The notes beneath the pieces were generated by a model. That model had not been told where the DNA came from, made no database searches, and worked only from the letters and a program-made list of their open reading frames with translations. Of a stretch of DNA of 6,946 nt, positions 1 to 6,500 are shown piece by piece. The DNA is taken from NCBI GenBank assembly GCA_026391515.1, contig JAPLEC010000391.1, positions 1 through 6,946 of the forward strand. The letters are read 5' to 3'. The stretch comes from Bacteroidia bacterium. GTDB lineage: Bacteria > Bacteroidota > Bacteroidia > Bacteroidales > VadinHA17. Each line of letters opens with the position of its first letter. Within the stretch, counting starts at the first letter, position 1. The position numbers were made by a program, and so were the translations under genes.

Positions 1-375
1 CCCGATGATACTATAATCGGTAACGTAACTCAATTGTCACCCGCAATTAATGCCGATACCAGGACTTTCAAAGGCACTGTTTCCATTGATAATCAGGATT
101 ATCTTCTGCGCCCCGGGATGTTCGTCAAAGCGGATATTATAACAAACCACAAAGACACGGTAATTGTAATCCCAAAGAGTATTGTTCTTTCGCGACAGAA
201 AGGGAAGACAGTATTTATTGTTGACCGTGGTGTTGCTGCAGAACGAATTATTGAAACCGGACTTGAAAATGTTATTGATGTTGAAGTAGTCAGGGGTCTT
301 GCAAAAAATGAACGTGTTGTTATAAGCGGTTTTGAAACCCTCGGCAACAAATCAAAGGTGAAAATCATTAAGTAA
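1..375 (+). CDS. RND efflux membrane fusion protein (periplasmic adaptor, HlyD/AcrA family), C-terminal part only
   Basis: This is the last 124 residues of a periplasmic adaptor that links an inner-membrane RND pump to an outer-membrane channel. The frame is open from base 1, so the N-terminal signal or lipid anchor, the hairpin and the lipoyl domain lie upstream of the window. Visible family hallmarks are the beta-barrel signature with Thr20-Arg21-Thr22 and the LLRPGMFVKADI stretch (residues 35-46), followed by the VIPKSIV strand (about 56-62). The membrane-proximal domain follows: a VFIVDRG strand (71-77), an 'ETGL' turn (85-88), 'VVRGLAKNERVVISG' (96-110) and a final KVKI strand. This order and the ending are standard for AcrA/MdtA-type adaptors, so the C-terminus appears intact. 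The stop is 5 bases before the next start, so the gene is surely co-transcribed with the permease behind it. The family is clear; the substrate and subfamily are not visible. Confidence 0.93.
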   Translation, partial: PDDTIIGNVTQLSPAINADTRTFKGTVSIDNQDYLLRPGMFVKADIITNHKDTVIVIPKSIVLSRQKGKTVFIVDRGVAAERIIETGLENVIDVEVVRGLAKNERVVISGFETLGNKSKVKIIK

Positions 376-380
376 CTGAC

Positions 381-3300
381 ATGAACAGGATTGCTCAATT
401 TGCTGTAAGATATCCTGTCACAGTACTGATGCTGGTGCTGGGTATTATCCTTCTTGGATTTATCTCTTTTGGTAAGCTGGGGACTGATCTGTTTCCTAAT
501 CTCAATAACCCGAAGATCTACATCGAGCTTAACGCGGGTGAGAAGCCTCCTGAAGAGATTGAAAAAAATTATGTTGATAAGATTGAATCTCTTGCAACGC
601 GCCAGAGCGATGTCGTCCAGGTATCGTCGGTTTCAAAGGTCGGTACTGCTACAATAACAGTTGAGTATGACTGGAACAAGGATATGGATGAAGCATTCCT
701 GGACCTGCAGAAGGAACTGAACGCATTTAGCCAAAACTCTGATCTTCAGAATTTTACTATTTCCCAGTATGATCCTAATGCTTCGCCGGTCATGATTGTC
801 GGACTGAAAAATGACCGAATCACCGACATGGATGAACTCCGTAAAGTGGCCGAAAATTACATCCGCAACGAACTTGTAAGAATTGAAGGTATCGCTGATG
901 TAAGACTGGTAGGGAAAGAAGAGAGTGAAGTTGTTGTTGAGACAAACAAGTACCTTCTTGAATCATTCGGGCTTACATCGGACGGAATTGCCGCACAGAT
1001 AAACAGTTACAACAGGAATGTTTCAGGAGGTTCAATCGTTGATATGGGTACGAAATATGTCGTAAAAGGAGTCAGCGTTCTTGAAGACCTTGAAGATCTT
1101 GGAAATATAATTGTCGGTTTCAAACAATCAGCAACAACCGGTACGTCAGCAATTCAGGGTACAGCCGCTTCTTCATCTTCAACACGGGTTCCGGTTTACC
1201 TGAGAAATGTTGCAAAAATCGGATTTGCAAATAAAGATCCTGAAAATATTGTTACAATCAACGGAGAAAGATGTATAGGATTATCCATTTATAAAGAACC
1301 AAAATTCAATACTGTCGATGCTGTTAAAAGTCTTAACAAGGCAATAATTGACCTGGGAAAAGCATTGCCGGGTTATGAATTCATTAAAGTCCTGGACCAG
1401 GGGACTTATATTCATAATGCGATAAGCGAAGTAAAAAACACACTAATAATAGGTATCCTTCTTGCAGTATTTGTCCTTTACATTTTCCTCAGAAGGATAG
1501 GAACGACAATTGTAATTAGTGTCGCAATCCCTGTTTCGATCATTGCCACCTTCAACCTGATGTATTTTGATCACCTCACTCTCAATATTATGACTCTGGG
1601 AGGACTTGCTCTGGGAGCAGGGATGCTTGTGGATAATGCAATTGTTGTCCTGGAGAATATCACGCGAAACAGGGAGGAGGGAATGTCATTTAAAGAGGCC
1701 ATAATTCTCGGTACGGGACAGGTCGGGGGAGCAATTACAGCTTCAACGGTGACCACAATCGTCGTATTCCTGCCCATTGTTTATCTGCATGGCGCCTCAA
1801 GCGAGATGTTCAAGGACCAGGCGTGGACAGTGGCATTTGCACTGCTTTCATCACTGGTCGTAGCCATGCTTGTAATACCAATGCTTGTCTCTACACTTCT
1901 ACCTGATAAAAAGAAGAAAACAGATAAAAGTACTCCTTTAAAATTTAAATGGTATTCCGGATTTCTTGAAAAAACTATCGAAAAAAGGAAGCTTGTCATA
2001 TTGTTATCAGTGATCCTTCTTGCTGGAACTGCTTTACTGATACCCAGGCTTGGCAGCGAATTCATGCCTAAATCGGAATCTGCTGAATTTACTGTTGAAT
2101 TAAAGCTGCCTGAAGGTACCAGTCTTGAAAGAACTTATAGTACTGCTGCCAAAACAGAAGGCGTGATAAAAGAACTCCTTGGCGAAAAACTTAAAATGAT
2201 CTACTGCCAGTCGGGAAAAGATAATACTTCAACAGTAAGTCAGACTTCATCTTTAAAAGGCGAGAACACTGCTTCGCTTAAAGTAATTCTGGCCGATGAA
2301 TTTGCAAAAGAAACGGAAAGTGTCATCAGCCTGGTGGAAAATTATTTAAAAACCATTCCTGACCTGGAAGTTACCTTCACCAGGGAAGAAACGGCACTTC
2401 AGACATCACTTGGAACAACAGAGGCTCCTTTTGCACTTGAGATTTCCGGCAAAGACTACACAGAGCTCGAAAGAATTCTGAAGGAATCTAAAGCAATCCT
2501 TGAACAGAATCGGGGTCTTTATAATCTCACTACTTCAATGGATGAAGGATCGCCTGAAGTCGAAGTTGCAATTGACCGTTTCAAAACAAGCTATTATAGT
2601 GTTACAGTTGATAATATCATTAATCAGATAAAAAGTTATCTGGCAGGTTCTTCAGCAGGCAATTTTGAAAAAGACGGCGAGTTGAAAGATATTACAATCA
2701 AACTTGGCGATATATCCCTTAATCAGCTCAAAGACCTGATGATAACAGCAGGTTCAGTAAAAGTGCCGCTGAGCGAACTGGCTGAAATCAAAACAATTAT
2801 AAGTCCGCGGGAAATCACAAGAAGGAACCAGTCGAGAACTTGTTACGTATATGCAATGGTTAAACCCAATATTGCATTTGACAAGGTTGTAAAGGAAGCC
2901 GGGGCAGCTTTAAAATCAGTCACACTGCCGGTCGATTACAAAATGGAATTCACCGGAGAGGAATTAAAAAGGAAAGAATCGATGTCAAATCTGACCTTTG
3001 CTCTTATACTTTCACTCATTCTTGTTTTCATGGTGCTTGCCGCTCAGTTCGAATCGATAATACAACCCTTTGTCATCATGCTGACAATTCCTATGGCTGG
3101 TGTCGGCACAATACTGACCTTCTTTATTCTCGGTAAAACGTTGAATATGATGGCCTATATAGGAATTATAATGCTTGGAGGTATTGCAGTAAATAATGCG
3201 ATCATCCTTATTGATCGTATCAACCAGCTGAGGGAAGACGGGATGGGCAAGAAAGAAGCAATAGTTCTTGCAGGATCACAACGTATCCGGCCGATACTAA

Positions 3301-3515
3301 TGACAAGCCTTACAACTATACTGGCTCTTCTTCCTCTGACGATTGGCATAGGAGAAAGTGCATCCCTGAGAGCGCCAATGGCTCTGGCAGTATCCGGAGG
3401 TCTGATTTCTTCAACACTTCTGACACTTATTGTCATACCGTGCGTTTACTGGGTTTTTGACTCTTTCAGCAATTATATTACAGGAAACAGGAAAACCGTT
3501 ACCGATGCTGTGTAA
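381..3515 (+). CDS. RND efflux permease, HAE-1-like (AcrB/AcrD/AcrF family), complete
   Basis: This is an inner-membrane proton-driven efflux pump subunit of 1044 residues, a normal length for the family. TM1 lies at about 8-30 and is followed by 'GTDLFPNLNNP', the usual start of porter domain PN1. PN1/PN2 and the docking region fill about 40-345, TM2-TM6 lie at about 351-507, TM7 at about 537-558, a second periplasmic half at about 560-869, and TM8-TM12 at about 870-1027. TM4 carries GMLVDNAIVVLEN with Asp418-Asn419 where AcrB has Asp407-Asp408. TM10 has VNNAIILID with Asn938 in place of AcrB Lys940. Arg968 and Thr975 in RIRPILMT match AcrB Arg971 and Thr978. An unusual Ser/Thr/Ala-rich insert sits at 248-269. 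The ATG at 381 is chosen because it gives the standard short cytoplasmic N-terminus before TM1; no Shine-Dalgarno sequence precedes it. The sequence looks like a drug/amphiphile exporter and not a CusA-type metal pump, but the substrate is unknown. Confidence 0.96.
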   Translation: MNRIAQFAVRYPVTVLMLVLGIILLGFISFGKLGTDLFPNLNNPKIYIELNAGEKPPEEIEKNYVDKIESLATRQSDVVQVSSVSKVGTATITVEYDWNKDMDEAFLDLQKELNAFSQNSDLQNFTISQYDPNASPVMIVGLKNDRITDMDELRKVAENYIRNELVRIEGIADVRLVGKEESEVVVETNKYLLESFGLTSDGIAAQINSYNRNVSGGSIVDMGTKYVVKGVSVLEDLEDLGNIIVGFKQSATTGTSAIQGTAASSSSTRVPVYLRNVAKIGFANKDPENIVTINGERCIGLSIYKEPKFNTVDAVKSLNKAIIDLGKALPGYEFIKVLDQGTYIHNAISEVKNTLIIGILLAVFVLYIFLRRIGTTIVISVAIPVSIIATFNLMYFDHLTLNIMTLGGLALGAGMLVDNAIVVLENITRNREEGMSFKEAIILGTGQVGGAITASTVTTIVVFLPIVYLHGASSEMFKDQAWTVAFALLSSLVVAMLVIPMLVSTLLPDKKKKTDKSTPLKFKWYSGFLEKTIEKRKLVILLSVILLAGTALLIPRLGSEFMPKSESAEFTVELKLPEGTSLERTYSTAAKTEGVIKELLGEKLKMIYCQSGKDNTSTVSQTSSLKGENTASLKVILADEFAKETESVISLVENYLKTIPDLEVTFTREETALQTSLGTTEAPFALEISGKDYTELERILKESKAILEQNRGLYNLTTSMDEGSPEVEVAIDRFKTSYYSVTVDNIINQIKSYLAGSSAGNFEKDGELKDITIKLGDISLNQLKDLMITAGSVKVPLSELAEIKTIISPREITRRNQSRTCYVYAMVKPNIAFDKVVKEAGAALKSVTLPVDYKMEFTGEELKRKESMSNLTFALILSLILVFMVLAAQFESIIQPFVIMLTIPMAGVGTILTFFILGKTLNMMAYIGIIMLGGIAVNNAIILIDRINQLREDGMGKKEAIVLAGSQRIRPILMTSLTTILALLPLTIGIGESASLRAPMALAVSGGLISSTLLTLIVIPCVYWVFDSFSNYITGNRKTVTDAV

Positions 3516-3527
3516 TTCTTATAAGAA
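3516..3527. repeat. 12-base perfect palindrome filling most of the gap between the two permease genes
   Basis: TTCTTATAAGAA is its own reverse complement and begins immediately after the stop of the first permease. It has no loop, so it is not a terminator hairpin. The overlapping 12-mer CTTATAAGAAAT (3518-3529) recurs exactly at 3606-3617, inside the TM1 region of the second permease, 88 bases downstream. It could be a dimeric protein site or simply chance in AT-rich DNA; no function is claimed. Confidence 0.35.
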
Positions 3528-3532
3528 ATAGA

Positions 3533-6500
3533 ATGGACTTTATTTTAAAAAGAAGAATCCTTATCAGCATGTTTTTTATCGGGCTGTCGTTGCTCGGTTA
3601 TGTCTCTTATAAGAAATTATCAGTTGAGCTTATTCCTAATGCGCAGCTTCCTGCACTGTGGGTCCAGGTGGCAACGCCACTTGAATTGGATCCATCATAT
3701 ATTGAAACACAGGCAATTGTACCTATTGAAGGTGCTATCGGGACTTTGGAAGGCATCGAGAAAATGGAATCGAATATTACCTCGCGATATGGTATTATTA
3801 CGATTTATTATAATCAGAATGCCGATCTTAAATTTGCATATCTGAAGCTCCAGGAGAAAATTGATATTGTAAAAAGCTCCATTCCTGTCGAATTCATCAT
3901 AAATGTCATTAAAATCGATCTTAAACAATTTACGAATCAGTTTATGTCGCTTGAGGTGAGAGGCGAAGGTGGAGTTGACAGGATCCGTAATATTACCGAC
4001 AGGGATATTACACCCAAATTTGAGAGTATTGATGGTATCGCAGGGGTCCAGGTTTACGGTGGCAAGGAAAATTCGATTGAGGTACGGCTTAATGAAAAAG
4101 CCTGCAAAGCTTTTGGAATTACAATGGGCCAGGTAAGAACCCTGCTTAATAATAATGGCAAGGAAAAGACTTTTGCAGGCAAGGTTATTGACGGGAGTAA
4201 TAAACTGTTCGTAAATATCACTTCTGAATATACTGATGTCGGGGAAATTGGAAACATCATTGTCAAACAGGATGGCCCTGTTTTATTGCGCGACATTGCT
4301 GAGATCTTTTATGGTGTCAAGGAACAGACCTCTTATAGCAGGGTAAATGGGTTAGATGCTGTCACCATGAACCTGGTAAATGATAACCAGGCAAATCTTA
4401 TCAAACTTTCCCATAATGCCATAAAAGAGATAAACACTCTTAACAAAGATCTTGCTTCTGCCGGAGTTGAAATTGTTGTTCAAAACAACAGCGCCGAGAC
4501 GATGGAAAATAATATCAACCAGATAATTAATCTGGCGATTACCGGGGCCATTCTGGCAATCCTTATTCTCTGGTTTTTCCTCCGGAATATCCGTCTTGTG
4601 ACGATCATTGCTATTTCGATACCATTTTCTGTTTATACCGCATTTAACTTTTTCTATGCTTATGATATTACGATAAATAGCCTGACCCTTGTCGGGATAG
4701 CTCTTGCTATCGGGATGCTGGTCGATAATTCGGTTGTAGTACTTGAGAATACTTACCGGCTTGCGGGGATCGGTAAGAATCCTGAAACAGCTGTTAAACA
4801 GGGTACTACAGAAGTCTGGAGAGCAATTTTAGCATCGACTCTTACAACGGTTGTTGTATTCTTTCCTTTTATTTTCTCTTCGAATTTCCTGGTAAAAATG
4901 CTTGGAAAGAATATTGGTGTTTCGATAGTTTCAACTTTGCTTGTATCGCTTGCTGTTGCAATGACCTTTATCCCTATGGCTACCTATTTTCTGCTTTCAA
5001 GAAAATCGGGAGGCAATTCGGAAGTCTTTAAAAAATTATCTATTCATGACAGGTTAATCCAGTTTTATCACCTTGTCCTGAAAGCAAGCATGCGAAAGCC
5101 TGCCTCGACAATCATTGGAACTCTTGTTGTCTTTTTTGCCGCGCTTCTTATAAGCCTTACCCTGAGCCTCAGCAATAACGAGGAAATAAATACTCCAAGC
5201 TTCAGATTAAGTGTTACAATGCCGTCAGGATCGACACTTCAGAAGACTGATGCAGTTGTCGCACAAATTGAATCAAGGCTCGCTTCGTTGCCTGAAAAAC
5301 AGGATATTGTGAGCCGTATTGAGGAAGACCGGGCTACAGTTACAATTAATCTTCCCAAAGACTGGGATAAGAAAAGTAAAAGAAGTCTGCCTGAAATAAA
5401 AAATGACATTTCAGAAAAAACAAAAAATATCTCTTCAGCGGAAATCAGCATGGATGAGATATCGACTAGCGGCGGTTTTACTGGTGGTGATAATGGCGCT
5501 GAAAATATAAATCCCGGATCAGGTTTTGCAAGAATGCTTGGCATAGGATCGCAAAGTGAAAGCGTGATTATAAAGGGGCAGAATTTTAAGCAGATGAAGA
5601 GCCTGTCCAACGATGTTAAAACTTATATTGATGCTCTTACAACAATTAATAATGTAAGGGTAAATGTTCAGGATAATAAGCCAGAGGTTCAGCTCCGCTT
5701 TGATATGGATTATATCGGAAGGAATAACTTCAACCTTATGAACTTATCAGCTGCGCTGGCAACATTCGGAAGAGAGTATTCCTCGGGTGCGACTTTTAAG
5801 CAGGGAACGGAAAGTTATGATATCATAATAAAATATGCTGAAGAAGATAGTTTAGCAAATAAAAATCGCAGTAAGACAATCGACGACCTTAAACATCTCG
5901 AAGTCAGCAATGCCAGCGGTGCAGTGATGGAAATGGAAGAACTGTCAAATATAATTTTTTCGTATGGCATGGGTAATATTCACCGCGAAAACCAGGAAAA
6001 GAGAGTAACCGTGACATATAGTTTTACCGACGAAATCAATTCTTCAAAAGATCTTCTTGAGGGAGCAAGGGCTGAGATAGAATCAATTGTCGCAGGGATA
6101 AATATCCCTTCTGGAATTGCTATAGAGGTTGTTCATGAAGAAGACCAGCTTAAAGATTTTTATAAACTTATTGGCATAGCCTTCATACTTATATATATGA
6201 TCCTTGCTGCAGTTTTTGAGTCGCTTACAGTACCTTTTGTACTGCTTTTCAGCATTCCTCTGGCTGCACTCGGATCACTTATTGCTCTTATACTGACAGG
6301 CAATACTCTTATCAGCGCAAACACACTGACAGGATTCCTGATACTTCTCGGAATAGTAGTGAACAACGGGATCCTTCTCATCGATTACACCCATATTTTA
6401 CGAAAACGAGGCGACAGACGATCACGGGCACTGATGTCGGCGGGTGTTGCCAGGATAAGACCGATACTCATCACTGCATCAACCACAGTGATCGCAATGG

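Noticed and set aside
99..398. Antisense open frame of 99 codons across the adaptor gene
   Set aside because: It is a mirror of the clearly conserved adaptor coding on the + strand; its Arg/Ser/Thr-rich translation resembles no family I know.
3155..3436. Antisense open frame opposite TM10-TM12 of the first permease
   Set aside because: It lies wholly within conserved RND coding on the other strand. The hydrophobic-helix codons read backwards often stay open by chance; similar antisense frames occur at the matching part of the second permease (6160-6615).
3516..3532. Terminator between the two permeases
   Set aside because: The palindrome has no loop or GC stem and no following T-run, and the next start is only a few bases away, so a stop of transcription is unlikely.
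3600..3845. Short + strand frame of 81 codons starting inside the second permease
   Set aside because: It is out of frame with the 1138-codon RND frame that covers the same bases and shows family motifs throughout.
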